A stretch of DNA of 64,000 nt. It comes from Phyllobacterium myrsinacearum (GTDB lineage: Bacteria > Pseudomonadota > Alphaproteobacteria > Rhizobiales > Rhizobiaceae). The DNA is taken from positions 372,001 to 436,000 of the forward strand of contig NZ_JACGXN010000003.1 of the NCBI RefSeq assembly GCF_014138285.1, read 5' to 3'. The notes beneath the pieces were generated by a model. That model saw nothing but the letters and a program-made list of their open reading frames with translations, made no database searches and was not told the origin of the DNA. Of this stretch, positions 10,001 through 17,748 are shown in pieces; positions within the stretch are counted from its first letter, which is position 1; every line of letters begins with the position of its first letter. Both the position numbers and the translations under genes were made by a program.

Positions 10001-10699
10001 TGATGCCGTGCTCGGCTGCCCCACAGCCAAAGTCGGATTGAGTGGTGACGTTGTCAAAATCGGATTGGCGACCGTAGCGCCGTAGGATTTCTGAGCCGTT
10101 GCACCCACATTATCGGTCGCCTGAACGACCAGTGTATGCGCCCCTCGCTCCGTTGGCGTACCCGACAAGGTGCTGCCGCTGAGGTTTATTCCCGGCACAC
10201 CACCGGACACAAGCGAGAACGTATAGGGCGCAACCCCGCCACTGGCAGACAGAGTCTGGCTGAAGCTGACCCCAGCCCGCATGGAGCCAAGTGCGCCGGG
10301 CGAAATGGTCATTGTCGAAGCCGCGCCGATCGTAACGAAGACCTGGATCGGTTGGGCCGAAGCGCCAGCAAGTACAAAGCTATCAGACGTCGCAACGTCA
10401 GCGCCGCCGTTGTGCGAATACTCAATCAACCCCGAATTTATATTCAGAACAGTTATTGTTCCATGTGCCGGTTGCGTGAGGACTGAGGGGTTATTCAGGC
10501 CGAACGGATCGCACGTCACCGTGAGCTGTGTAGAGCCGCCATGAGCAACTGAGATGTTGTACGGTCCGCAATTCTGAGCTGAGGCCGGATTTGAAAATAG
10601 CAAGCTCACGCCAAAAAGCAGGAAAAAGCCCATGCAGATCGTAAGAAAGTTGTCCGGAACACGACTGATCCGGCCACCAAAAGCTGACATATTCCCCAT
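4031..10699 (-). CDS. Giant Ig-repeat autotransporter adhesin-like protein (2222 aa)
   Basis: Domains in order: an extended signal peptide (about 1-42, ending PASAQ); about 12 putative Ig (He_PIG-type) repeats, each with the LPAGLSLS..GxLSGTPT signature; about five interspersed cadherin/Big-like repeats opening PVANxVSATVxYNSxANPI; one cadherin-like beta-sandwich near 1690-1770 (LSALSPSSGTLQPGFSSSV); a stalk; and a C-terminal ~290-residue autotransporter beta-barrel ending in phenylalanine (RVGKKF). The expected location is the outer membrane with the repeat passenger displayed or released, most likely for adhesion. It is a single-gene unit with a long AT-rich upstream region. The RBS GGGGGGCGAG precedes the ATG; a second ATG three codons later is possible. 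The repeated DNA makes copy-number change or assembly error likely. No protease catalytic triad is evident. Confidence 0.9.
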   Translation of the reverse strand: MGNMSAFGGRISRVPDNFLTICMGFFLLFGVSLLFSNPASAQNCGPYNISVAHGGSTQLTVTCDPFGLNNPSVLTQPAHGTITVLNINSGLIEYSHNGGADVATSDSFVLAGASAQPIQVFVTIGAASTMTISPGALGSMRAGVSFSQTLSASGGVAPYTFSLVSGGVPGINLSGSTLSGTPTERGAHTLVVQATDNVGATAQKSYGATVANPILTTSPLNPTLAVGQPSTASFTTTGGIAPYTYNVNTGTLPPGISLASNGSLTGTPSAAGTYAFDIVARESSTSSDCNCPFFKVDTVTVTVANVAPPVANAVSAVVTYNSGANPITLNLSGGAAASVAVGSQGAHGTATASGTSITYTPIAGYAGPDSFTYTATNAGGTSAPATVTITISPPTLGMIPASGALPAATAGTAYTQTFAPSAGTAPYTYALTAGALPAGLNLNQSNGTLSGTPTTAGSFGFSVRATDSSTGTGPFTVTRNYTLTINPPAPVANPVSATVAFNSSANPITLNITGGVATSVAIGTQGTNGTATASGTSITYTPIAGRAGSDSFTYTATNATGTSAPATVTITISPPNLALAPAAGALPAATVGAAYSQTFTASGGTAAYSYAVTAGALPAGLTLSGGVLSGTPTTAGPFSFSVTATDSSTGSGPFSVTQNYSLSVNPDALVLPATTFTNGQVGVAYSASINPATGGTAPYTYAVTSGSLPAGVSISSSGNISGTPTAGGTFNFTLTATDSAFVTASQTYSLTMAVPTLSMTPAAGTLALSYGQAYSQAFVASGGTAPYTYALSAGALPAGISLSSTGTLSGTPTVPGLYTISIRATDSSTGTGAPFARTQNYVLTVSAPTIVVAPATLPNGTAGTSYAATLSVSGGVGPYTFGLTSGSLPSGVSFNAAGEFSGTPTVSGTFSTTITATDANGQTGTRAYTWVIDAPTIVVTPATLSNGTAGTPYTANLSASGGAGPYSFSLSAGGLPSGISFNSAGQFTGTPTASGSFSTTVTATDANGFTAVQVYNWIINAPAIVVAPATLPNGATGTPYAATVSATGGAAPYNFSLTAGSLPIGVSFNSAGQFTGTPTSSGTFSTTITATDANGFTGSQVYTWAINTGTVIVSPETLAAGTVAVPYSQTVSASAGITPYTFAVTAGSLPAGITLNAATGVLSGTPTAQVSANFTITATDSSTGTGPATGSRSYTLIINAPTITLPPTTLAGGVVGAAYSATLNGASGGTAPYSYAVTTGALPTGLSLSAAGVISGTPTAIGNVNFTVIATDSSGAPGPYTASQTYSLAVVVAVPVANAVSATVAYNSSANPITLNITGGAAASVAVTSSPAFGTATASGTAITYTPTAGHAGTDSFTYTATNASGTSAPATVTITIGAPTLALTPAAGVLPGATVGTAYSQTFTTSGGTAAYTYAVTTGALPAGLSLSTGGVLSGTPTAVGNTNFAITATDGSTGTGPFTVTQNYSVTVVDAIPVANPVAATVPFNSGANPIALNITGTATSVAIATTPSSGTATASGTSITYTPATGFSGTTSFTYTATNATGTSAPALVTITVNVAPPVAQPQTLAVAFNQAKAFTVTATGAGPLTYSLVTAPSNGTAVVSESGSATYTPNSTFSGTDSLVFAATGPGGATNATVTFNVAAPVAIADLSALSPSSGTLQPGFSSSVISYTVEVPNITETMSLTPTATAPSATITVQGQTVGSGSSSTAIQLPVGQTRIAVVVTAQDNTTAKTYEVTVRRLPPAPMAASRTVEVLAGQTVHVDLTQGSTGGPFSNARIFNISDRSAGSVSIDANQPAFDMVYASDPNYAGNLLVQYTLANPYGTSSPATITFVVTARPDPSKDPEVIGLLTAQADSAKRFAANQIQNFNSRLEQLHDEGDRRNNSMAIRLGYTQDNEPDEMDEPFRKLMESNSVPGLSNGAPDFSMHSFAEENRKKQQKQNQPDLNLGRLAVWTGGFVNFGDRNDRDLDFDYTTIGVSAGMDYRFSKKFVAGFGFGYGRDASDIGDNGTESRAHAYSAAVYASYSPVKSIFIDGLIGGSWLDFSSQRYITSTGDFASGDRDGQQIFGSVTASYEHRTDAWLISPYGRFDFSRSWLNGFTEKSGGAYALKYGDQTVDTLSGILGLRIEYTIPMDWGALKPGARAEYTHDFEGSSQIRLGYADTAGLPYDLSTESSGSDYVTLGLSLDAQLDTDWNANFDYRTTVGADNQNHAFGLRVGKKF

Positions 10700-11388
10700 C
10701 TCGCCCCCCGGCTGAGAATGTGATCGAGCATTAAGTAAGCTCCAATCGCCCCCATATATTAACGGAAAAATATCAAATACAACTGATATCTCAACGCCAA
10801 ATTATTGAATGACGTAAGAAAAAAATAAGTCAACATGCATGAGAAATAATAGTGAGTGTTTAGGCTTATAATGACAGATAATAATGCTTTGTGATAAAGG
10901 CGATACAGTATGATCATTAAAATCGTCATGATACAAGAATCACAGTAAACTCTGTAAAGTTAAAATAATTCAGAAAAGTTCAACTAGTTATATAAATGTT
11001 AGTAATCTAAATGTCACTTCGCGCTTAAGTATTGAGACTTTATAGGCAATTGCCTCGGCACTCGAAGCTTCGTTCAGCAAAATGCCGGCACTGCATCACG
11101 ACTGAATCCGCCCGCCGCCGCGCTATTCCCTATTATCCAAACACTGACGACCCAAGCCCCCGGGCAGCCCGATGCCTGATCCCGATTTGATCACGCCAGA
11201 CCGGTCATTTGCATGATACAATCGCCACGTTGAATGATGATGAGGTACCACAAGCACACAATACAGCATCATTGATCGCATATCCTTGGCCCCCTCCGAT
11301 TTTTCTGGAGCTCCGTTTCCCTTACGCATACCGGCAGGCATGAGAAAACCACTTAAAAACCGGAGGGATTTTTTGCACACGAAGTACA
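10700..11388. other. Long intergenic region between the autotransporter and RND pump genes
   Basis: From 10700 to about 11060 the sequence is strongly A+T-rich (for example AAAAAAATAAGTC and TATATAAATG), unlike the flanking genes. It probably carries the promoter for the leftward autotransporter. From 11060 to 11388 base composition returns to normal. An 88-codon open frame on the minus strand there has no recognisable homology and no clear RBS, so it is not called. A CCCTCCG/CGGAGGG inverted pair about 60 bases apart near 11291-11366 is too widely spaced to call a terminator. Confidence 0.5.
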
Positions 11389-14300
11389 CTAATGCGCGGC
11401 CATTGCCCTCTGTTGCGCCAGTTCTTTCGCCTCTTCGCGGTGGTCATCTTTAGTTGGCTTGATCCGGAACCACACTGCGTACAGAGATGGAAGGAAGAGC
11501 AGGATCATGACTGTGCCCGCAGCCGTTCCGCCAATCAACGTATAAGCCATCGATCCCCAGAACACTGAATGAGTTAGGGGTATGAAGGCGAGAATGGCAG
11601 CCAGCGCAGTCAGGATGACAGGGCGTGTCCGCTGCACCGTCGCTTCAATAACGGCGTGATAATCATCGAGACCGGCAGCTTGATTTTCCTTGATTTGCTC
11701 TGTCAAGATCAACGTGTTGCGCATGAGGATACCTGCCAATCCTATCAATCCGAGAATTGCGTTAAAGCCGAAAGGCTGATTGAAGATAAGCAACGTCGGG
11801 ACTACCCCGGCAAGTCCGAGTGGCGCAGTCAACATGACCATCGTCATCGTTGACAGGCTGCGAACCTGGAGGATGATGACGATCAACATCGCTGCAATCA
11901 TGGCCGGGAATATCTTGGCGAGTGCGATATTGGCCTTGAGGGATTCCTCGATGTTACCACCCATTTCGATGCGGTACCCGACAGGAAGTGATGCGATCAA
12001 TGGCTGGAGGGCCTTCATGACCTGCTGTGAGACCTCCGGGGGTTGTGTCGCCTCGTTGATGTCAGAGCGTACGGTAATTACCGGCGTGCGGTCGCGGCGT
12101 TTCAGGATCGGCTCCTCAAAGCGGATCTCCGAATGGCCGATCTGATCAAGGGGGACCTGATGGCCATCCCTGCTCATGAGCGAGAAATCGCCCAGCCTCG
12201 AAGGATCAAGCCGGTTATCACCAGCGCTACGCGCGACAACAGGAACATTGCGGATGTTGTCGCGCACTTGAGTAACTGGGATGCCGCTGAGCAGCAATTG
12301 CATCTGCTGGGCTGCCTCAGAGGGTGAGAGACCGATCAGATTGAGCCGATCCTGGTCCGGGACAAACCGCAGCACCGGAGTTCGGTTGCCCCAATCCCGG
12401 TTGGGCTGTCGGACATCTGGAACGCTTTTCATGATAGCAAGAGCCTGTTCGGAGATTTTGTAAAGTTCATCCGGATCCGGTCCCATGATCCGAAATTCGA
12501 CCGGAAACGGCGTGTAGGGGCCAAAGACAAGCTGTGTTACGCGCACGGATGCCTCAGGAACAAGTCCATCCGAAACGGCGGCTCGCAGGCGATGCTTCAA
12601 AACCTCGCGTGCGTGCGCATCGGGGGTGAGCACAACGATCTTGGCGAAGGCAGGGTCGGGCAATTCAGGTGCCATGGCAAAGAAGAATCGGGGCGCACCC
12701 TGCCCTACATAGCTGGTGACGATTTTTGCTTCCGGCTGAACTTGCAGCCAGCCCTCGACTTTCTCCACAGCGGCTGTCGTGGTTTCGATGCTTGTGCCTT
12801 CGGGCATGCGAACTTCGACCAGCACTTCAGGCCGATCCGATGTCGGAAAGAACTGCTGTTTTACGCCTCCCATCCCGACAACTGAGATAGCCATCGCGAT
12901 GCCAACCACTGCGCACGTCATGAATTTATGCCGAACCGCGAACTCGATGAGAGAGCGAAGGCGACGGTAATTCGGCGTGTCATAGATGGCGTGATGTCCA
13001 CCTTCAACCGGTTTGATATCAGGTAACATCTTAACGCCAAGGTAAGGGGTAAAGATGACTGCGACAAACCACGAAACGATCAGCGCAAAGCCCACGACCC
13101 AAAAGATGTTTCCGGCGTACTCACCGGCAGTCGATCTTGCGAAGCCCACGGGCATCAGCCCGATGATTGTGACGAGGGTGCCGGACAGCATCGGCGCTGC
13201 CGTATGGCTCCAGGCAAAAGCGGCCGCCTTGATGCGGTCCATGCCCTCCTCCATCTTCACCACCATCACCTCAATGGCAATGATAGCGTCGTCCACGAGA
13301 AGGCCAAGCGCAAGGATTAATGCGCCGAGCGTGATACGATCGAAGAACCGCCCGGTTTCCAGCATGATGAGGAAGACGACGGCAAGCGTCAGCGGCACGG
13401 CAAGCGCCACAACGATGCCGACGCGCCAGCCGAGGGCAACCAGGCTCACGAATAACACGACGCCAAGTGCCATAGCGAACTTGAGCATGAATTCGCCAAC
13501 CGCCTCTTCGATGTTGACGGCCTGGTCGCTGACCTTGGTAAGGGTCATGCCCAGCGGCAGAGTCTGCGCGATTGCGGCGGATCGCGCTTCAAGGGCCTTG
13601 CCGAGCTCAAGACCATTCCAGCCCTGTTGCATCACGGCACCCAGCATGATTGTAGGCTCGCCCTCATGGCGGATGATGTAGGTCGCCGGATCTTCATACC
13701 CGCGCCGTATATCCGCCAAGTCAGAAAGTTTTAGAGTGCGTCCAGCCGCGGCGATCGGGGTATCGGCAATTGCCTGCACGTTGTTATAGGCTCCATCGAA
13801 ACGGATGAAAACCTGTGGCCCACGCGTGTCGATCGAGCCTGCGGGTGTAACCGTGTTCTGTCTCTGCAATGCTGCGGCGATATCCTGCGCCGATATTCCA
13901 AGCGTCGCCAGCTTGGCGTAAGAGAACTCGACGAAGATCTGTTCGGGGCGTTCCCCGAGGATGTTGATTTTCTTCACACCCGGAACATGCAGGAGATCCT
14001 GACGGATGACCTCCGCCTGTCGCACGAGGTCGCGCATCGGCATCCCCTTCGCCTTCAGTGCATAAAGACCGAAGCTCACATCGGAATATTCATCGTTGAC
14101 GAAGGGACCAATGACGCCTGGAGGGAGATTTCGGGCTTCATCGCTAAGCTTCTTGCGAGCTTGATAAAATTCTTCTTCGACGGCGGCAGGCGGCATGCTA
14201 TCTTTCAAAGTCACGGTGAGGAAGGCGTAGCCAGGACGCGTTGTCGTTTCGACACGATCATACCAGCTGAGTTCCTGAATGCGCTTCTCAAGGGGCTCAG

Positions 14301-14496
14301 CGACAAGATCCTGCATTTCACGAGCAGTGGCACCTGGCCAAACTGAAGTGACCGTCAGGGTTTTGATGGTGAAGGAAGGATCCTCGGCGCGTCCCAGCTT
14401 GACGAAAGCGTATACGCCCGCAGCCGCCAACAGAACGATAAAGAATAAAGTAACGGCGCGTTCGCGAACCGCGAGGGCTGAGAGATTGAAGCTCAT
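11389..14496 (-). CDS. RND multidrug efflux inner-membrane permease (AcrB/HAE1 family)
   Basis: 1035 residues, the usual RND length. The first membrane helix lies at about 12-32. A large periplasmic loop includes 'GATAREMQDLVAEPLEKRIQ'. The TM4 proton-relay acid pair is visible in LALGLLVDDAIIAIEVM. A second periplasmic domain follows, then a helix bundle with 'GLIGLAGILMRNTLILTEQI'. It would use the proton gradient to extrude amphipathic compounds together with the adaptor encoded just upstream and an outer-membrane channel not present here. Its ATG overlaps the adaptor's TAA by one base. Control by the divergent TetR gene is expected. Confidence 0.93.
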   Translation of the reverse strand: MSFNLSALAVRERAVTLFFIVLLAAAGVYAFVKLGRAEDPSFTIKTLTVTSVWPGATAREMQDLVAEPLEKRIQELSWYDRVETTTRPGYAFLTVTLKDSMPPAAVEEEFYQARKKLSDEARNLPPGVIGPFVNDEYSDVSFGLYALKAKGMPMRDLVRQAEVIRQDLLHVPGVKKINILGERPEQIFVEFSYAKLATLGISAQDIAAALQRQNTVTPAGSIDTRGPQVFIRFDGAYNNVQAIADTPIAAAGRTLKLSDLADIRRGYEDPATYIIRHEGEPTIMLGAVMQQGWNGLELGKALEARSAAIAQTLPLGMTLTKVSDQAVNIEEAVGEFMLKFAMALGVVLFVSLVALGWRVGIVVALAVPLTLAVVFLIMLETGRFFDRITLGALILALGLLVDDAIIAIEVMVVKMEEGMDRIKAAAFAWSHTAAPMLSGTLVTIIGLMPVGFARSTAGEYAGNIFWVVGFALIVSWFVAVIFTPYLGVKMLPDIKPVEGGHHAIYDTPNYRRLRSLIEFAVRHKFMTCAVVGIAMAISVVGMGGVKQQFFPTSDRPEVLVEVRMPEGTSIETTTAAVEKVEGWLQVQPEAKIVTSYVGQGAPRFFFAMAPELPDPAFAKIVVLTPDAHAREVLKHRLRAAVSDGLVPEASVRVTQLVFGPYTPFPVEFRIMGPDPDELYKISEQALAIMKSVPDVRQPNRDWGNRTPVLRFVPDQDRLNLIGLSPSEAAQQMQLLLSGIPVTQVRDNIRNVPVVARSAGDNRLDPSRLGDFSLMSRDGHQVPLDQIGHSEIRFEEPILKRRDRTPVITVRSDINEATQPPEVSQQVMKALQPLIASLPVGYRIEMGGNIEESLKANIALAKIFPAMIAAMLIVIILQVRSLSTMTMVMLTAPLGLAGVVPTLLIFNQPFGFNAILGLIGLAGILMRNTLILTEQIKENQAAGLDDYHAVIEATVQRTRPVILTALAAILAFIPLTHSVFWGSMAYTLIGGTAAGTVMILLFLPSLYAVWFRIKPTKDDHREEAKELAQQRAMAAH

Positions 14497-15608
14497 TATT
14501 TTGTCACCTCTTGCTGCGAGGCAACTCTGACGACTGCGCCATTTTCCAGAAGATGTGCGCCCAGAGCGACCACCTTCTCACCAATGCCAATACCGGTGAT
14601 AAATGCCATTTCCTCGCTGATCTGTTTAATTTTGACTGGCGTGAACTTCACGGTGGAAGTGGCGCCGTCGACAACCCACACGCCTGTCCGGCTACCGTCG
14701 TCCAGGATGGCGCCTACTGGAACAGCCACCTCTGACTGCCTGTGCGCGTCCAGGATTTTAATCGTCACCGTCGAACCGAGCGGGGCAGAGGCGGCGGCGC
14801 CATCGAGAACGTAGCGCGCCTCGTAAGTACGGGTTTGCGGATCGGCTGCATCGGAGATCTGTCGCAAGCGGGCCTTTCCGCTGAGACCGTCGCCTCCGTA
14901 GACACTTGCGTGCGCTTCGGATCCTATATCGGGCCGCAAAGTCTCAGGTAGCCAGACAACGGCTTCACGCGGACCAGCCTGCGCGAGTTGAATGACCGTC
15001 TGACCCGCTGCCACGACTTGTCCGGGGTCTCCAAGCGTTGCGACGACTGTTCCATCCGAATCTGCAAGAAGAACCGTATAGGTGGCTGCATTTTCTGCGA
15101 CCTTGGTGTCAGCCTCAGCGGCGGCCAGCTGAGCCGAGGCCGTGTCGAGGGCCGCTTTCGCCTGTTCATATCGCTGTGGGGTGGCAGCCAATCCATTCTT
15201 CACCAGCGCCGCATAGCGTTTCTCATCTGCCTGTACCTGGATCAGAACGGCCTGCGCTGCGATGACCGTATTGCGCTTCGCTGTAAGCGCGAGTTGGAGA
15301 TCGGTTTCATCGATGCGCATCAGGACCTGGCCTTGTCTCACCTGCTGACCCACATCGACCATCCGCTGGACAATTTTGCCCGGAACCCGGAACCCGAGAT
15401 TGCTCTGTACACGCGAAGCGACATTTCCGGTAAACGACCGTTCGGCCGTTCCAGCCTTTTTCGCCTCGGCCACACTTACGAACGGAGCAACCGTCCTTGG
15501 ATCTGCGGTTTCGGCTTTCGGTTCAGCAGTTTCGGAAACCAGGTAAAAGCCGGCGGCGGCCGCCACTCCTAGGAGACCCACAAAAATCAGGGCGTATTTG
15601 CGTTTCAT
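14496..15608 (-). CDS. RND efflux periplasmic adaptor (membrane fusion protein)
   Basis: 370 residues with an N-terminal membrane anchor (about 5-24, LIFVGLLGVAAAAGFYLV). The lipoyl/barrel-sandwich halves are VASRVQSNLGFRVPGKIVQR... and ...AENAATYTVLLADSDGTVVA, separated by an alpha-helical hairpin rich in A, Q and E (about 105-175). A beta-barrel domain with 'VVWLPETLRPDIGSEA' completes the AcrA/HlyD layout. It joins the permease to an outer-membrane factor. It is the first gene of the two-gene pump operon and its stop overlaps the permease start, so translation is coupled. The start lies about 100 bases from the divergent tetR gene. Confidence 0.92.
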   Translation of the reverse strand: MKRKYALIFVGLLGVAAAAGFYLVSETAEPKAETADPRTVAPFVSVAEAKKAGTAERSFTGNVASRVQSNLGFRVPGKIVQRMVDVGQQVRQGQVLMRIDETDLQLALTAKRNTVIAAQAVLIQVQADEKRYAALVKNGLAATPQRYEQAKAALDTASAQLAAAEADTKVAENAATYTVLLADSDGTVVATLGDPGQVVAAGQTVIQLAQAGPREAVVWLPETLRPDIGSEAHASVYGGDGLSGKARLRQISDAADPQTRTYEARYVLDGAAASAPLGSTVTIKILDAHRQSEVAVPVGAILDDGSRTGVWVVDGATSTVKFTPVKIKQISEEMAFITGIGIGEKVVALGAHLLENGAVVRVASQQEVTK

Positions 15609-15642
15609 TTTACATTCTCTACTTGACGAGCGATCTGCACAA

Positions 15643-15666
15643 ATTAGATTGCGATCTAAATCTAAT
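15643..15666. promoter_or_regulatory. Palindromic operator between RND operon and tetR
   Basis: Perfect inverted repeat ATTAGATT-N8-AATCTAAT in the 98-base divergent intergenic region. A nested smaller one (TAGAT-TGCG-ATCTA, 15645-15658) and a further AATCTAAT half-site near 15688 are also present. The position between divergent pump and tetR genes is the standard layout for TetR autoregulation and pump repression. The site is seen; its use by the neighbouring TetR is inferred. Confidence 0.65.
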
Positions 15667-15706
15667 TATATTATAGATGTCAAATGAAATCTAATCGGAG
15701 ATTGAC

Positions 15707-16345
15707 ATGAGAGTGAGCCGCGCACAGGCCGATGAAAATCGGGAAACGGTAATCAATGTTGCGAGCCGTCTCTTTCGAGAGCATGGCTTCGATGGTATCG
15801 GCCTGAAGGATCTGATGAAGGGTGCTGGCCTAACGCAAGGCGGGTTCTATAAGCAGTTCTCGTCCAAGGACGACCTTGCCGCACTTGCGTCAAGGCGCGC
15901 GATGGAAAGCGCCACGCGGAGATGGTCGACTGCTGCAGCAACAAGCTCCAATCCCCTCGAAGCAGTGATGGAGTTCTACCTCTCCCTGGATCATCGTGGG
16001 GAAAAGGCAGACGGCTGCCCATTGGTGGCGTTGGGAGCCGACGCGGCGCGGCAAAGCGAAGAGGTCAGGCGTCCATTTGAGGACGGTATCCGCGCTCACT
16101 TTGAGGTGCTGGATGAGCTAATGAACGATGCCAAGAGCTCCAATCCCAGCGGCGAGGCAATGGCGATACTGTCTCTGATGGTGGGCGCCGTCACGCTATC
16201 CCGCATCATGCAGGACGAGAATTTGGCGCGAGGCATCCTCGACGCAGCCACTGACGAAGTCAGGCGCATTGCAAGCGGTGAAAATGGACGAACGAATGGA
16301 CCGGCGCGAGCACCGGACCAACCGGTGATTGAAGACTGTCTTTAA
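15707..16345 (+). CDS. TetR-family repressor, probable regulator of the RND pump
   Basis: 212 residues. The N-terminal HTH reads VINVASRLFREHGFDGIGLKD, with the recognition helix LTQGGFYKQFSSKDDLAA at about 43-60. The C-terminal ligand domain includes GCPLVALGADAARQ, as in the AcrR/NemR-type branch. The gene is divergent from the pump operon, with palindromes in the shared promoter. It is followed by a broken SDR gene that may once have been co-regulated. Confidence 0.9.
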   Translation: MRVSRAQADENRETVINVASRLFREHGFDGIGLKDLMKGAGLTQGGFYKQFSSKDDLAALASRRAMESATRRWSTAAATSSNPLEAVMEFYLSLDHRGEKADGCPLVALGADAARQSEEVRRPFEDGIRAHFEVLDELMNDAKSSNPSGEAMAILSLMVGAVTLSRIMQDENLARGILDAATDEVRRIASGENGRTNGPARAPDQPVIEDCL

Positions 16346-16436
16346 CCGTTCCTGTCTTTCCCAACACCAGATTACGGCCGGCAGGCCGACCGACATTTTC
16401 GAAATGCAATCCAGCATAAAGAAAGAAGTACTTTCG

Positions 16437-16729
16437 ATGAACAAGACCAATCTCGGCGTCGCCCTCGTGACGGGGGCATCCACCGGCATCGGGCAGGCAA
16501 CGGCCGCGGCCCTACAGAATGCGGGCTTTCGCGTGTTCGGAACCAGCCGTCGCCCAGACGAGCGACGGCGTTACCATGCTGACTTGCGACGTGGCCGACA
16601 ATGCATCCGTGGCGAAACTGGTGGATGACGTGCTGGCCGAGGCCGGGCGCATTGATCTGCTTGTCAATAATGCTGGCATGGGTCTGCTTGGTGGCGCGGA
16701 GGAATCCTCGAAACGGGATTTATGGAACT
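16437..16729 (+). pseudogene. Short-chain dehydrogenase (SDR) remnant, frameshifted and truncated
   Basis: The start MNKTNLGVALVTGASTGIGQ carries the SDR cofactor motif TGxxxGIG and has AAGAAGT upstream. After GTSRRP near 16550 the frame breaks. The next part, TMLTCDVADNASVAKLV... and IDLLVNNAGMGLLGG (the NNAG motif), is in another frame. Similarity stops at about 16711, at the sequence GGGATTTATGGAACT, so the catalytic Tyr-x-x-x-Lys part is missing. It is non-functional. It lies 91 bases after tetR on the same strand, so it may once have been a tetR-SDR operon. Confidence 0.85.
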
Positions 16730-17010
16730 TCTCTATTCGGCATGTTGAAGTCGAGCGCTCTCAAGCCCTCCAACTTCACCGGTATCAGATGGCATTCACG
16801 AGGCCGTCAATTTGCTTCTCGCCTTGTGGTGGTCTCCCATTCATAATGCCATCCTCGGGAAACACAGATGTGTTGAATCTAAAAAAGAACCGTACTTGCA
16901 TTCGGTTCCAGGTTAGGAAAATGGCAAGCTTGGGGGCCGTGTAATTTGCCCGTCTCACAAAACGCTATACTCCCCGACAATGGACGCTGCTGCTTCAGCG
17001 GCGTCTTAAT

Positions 17011-17223
17011 TCAAAATAACTTTCTGGCTTCGCCCGGCACATCCTCAAGGCCGATATCGCGGCGCATGTGATTTGACAGGTTGGAGACCTGGTTCGTTGT
17101 TTGGTGGCGCCTCCAGACGGCCAGGATCAGGGCGTACGTCGTCTTCCAGACGCCGAATTTTCGGCACAGTTCGTCAACCGTTTCCGCAAGGGTATCAACA
17201 ACAAAAGCTTGTGCTTTGGGCAT
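17011..17223 (-). CDS. DUF1127 (YjiS-like) small protein
   Basis: 70 residues. The C-terminal half, LAVWRRHQTTNQVSNLSNHMRRDIGLEDVP, has the DUF1127 hallmark 'L(S)xxMxRDIGL'. Such small basic proteins are common in Rhizobiales, where members have been tied to RNA metabolism and phosphate/carbon responses; the role of this one is unknown. The N-terminal 25 residues lack similarity I recognise. The upstream region holds a 14-bp palindrome and a very short possible leader frame. Confidence 0.75.
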   Translation of the reverse strand: MPKAQAFVVDTLAETVDELCRKFGVWKTTYALILAVWRRHQTTNQVSNLSNHMRRDIGLEDVPGEARKLF

Positions 17224-17367
17224 GGTGTTCTATCCGGTGCAATGACGCAGCCGGTCCTTTCGAAGGTCACTAGACGCGCAAATGCTGAACAATCAGCCGA
17301 TCACGTCAGGGTAATGGGGAAATGCCAAACGGCAGAACTTCGGGGCTTAGAGGCCTTGGTGGGGATG

Positions 17368-17442
17368 TTAGTTTGAGCGGGATGCGTATCGCATCGAAGC
17401 CACTTCACCCGAGAGGCACGTAAACACGATAATGGATGTCAT
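17368..17442 (-). CDS. Possible 24-residue leader peptide upstream of the DUF1127 gene
   Basis: A short frame MTSIIVFTCLSGEVASMRYA... ending in TAA, preceded by a good RBS (GAGGAGACGTAAA then ATG). It is on the same strand as, and 144 bases before, the DUF1127 gene. It has no homology I recognise. It is reported because the RBS and spacing are better than for most spurious frames; it may equally be chance. Confidence 0.25.
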   Translation of the reverse strand: MTSIIVFTCLSGEVASMRYASRSN

Positions 17443-17507
17443 TTTACGTCTCCTCTAATTTGAGTTCTTGTAACATCACGCTATATGACATTAGCTGATA
17501 AACAAAT

Positions 17508-17521
17508 ATGCAATATTGCAT
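17508..17521. promoter_or_regulatory. 14-bp perfect palindrome ATGCAATATTGCAT
   Basis: A perfect 14-base palindrome in an A+T-rich stretch upstream of the leftward leader/DUF1127 genes and downstream of the leftward methyltransferase region. It could be an operator for the DUF1127 transcript. No matching second copy was noticed in the window. Confidence 0.3.
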
Positions 17522-17584
17522 TATAGAAGAGACGCAGACGTTCGTTGCAGAACAGCAACACCCTTAATTGTGATCTTTGGCTGA

Positions 17585-17707
17585 TCACAGCTTCGGGCTG
17601 ATGGACTGACGGACGCCAGAACCGGTGCGTTCAAAGAGCCGAGTTCCAATGCGGGAATTTTTGCCTTCGCCTCGAAGCCGCCATTGCTGTGACAGCCTAA
17701 AGTTCAT
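17585..17707 (-). pseudogene. Possible LysR-type HTH remnant
   Basis: The segment SRIGTRLFERTGSGVR resembles the end of a LysR winged helix ('LExxIGxRLFxRTGxGVxLT'). The residues before it (MNFRLSQQWRLRGEGKN) keep only a loose match, and the frame ends soon after. If correct, this is a ~30-residue fragment of a lost regulator. It abuts the 3' end of the methyltransferase gene. Confidence 0.35.
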
Positions 17708-17748
17708 AGTCACGCCACGACGAACCATTCCCGCAAGTTCTGTGTGGG

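Noticed and set aside
4652-10486. Many 60-150-codon open frames on both strands across the autotransporter gene
   Set aside because: They are shadows of the repetitive coding strand, arginine- or cysteine-rich, without motifs or RBS.
4031-10699. Regularly spaced similar DNA segments suggesting a CRISPR array or minisatellite
   Set aside because: The repeats are hundreds of bases long, lie in one open reading frame and encode Ig-like protein repeats; there are no short identical repeats with unique spacers and no cas genes.
11123-11389. 88-codon frame just downstream of the RND permease
   Set aside because: No recognisable similarity, poor RBS, and composition like non-coding DNA.
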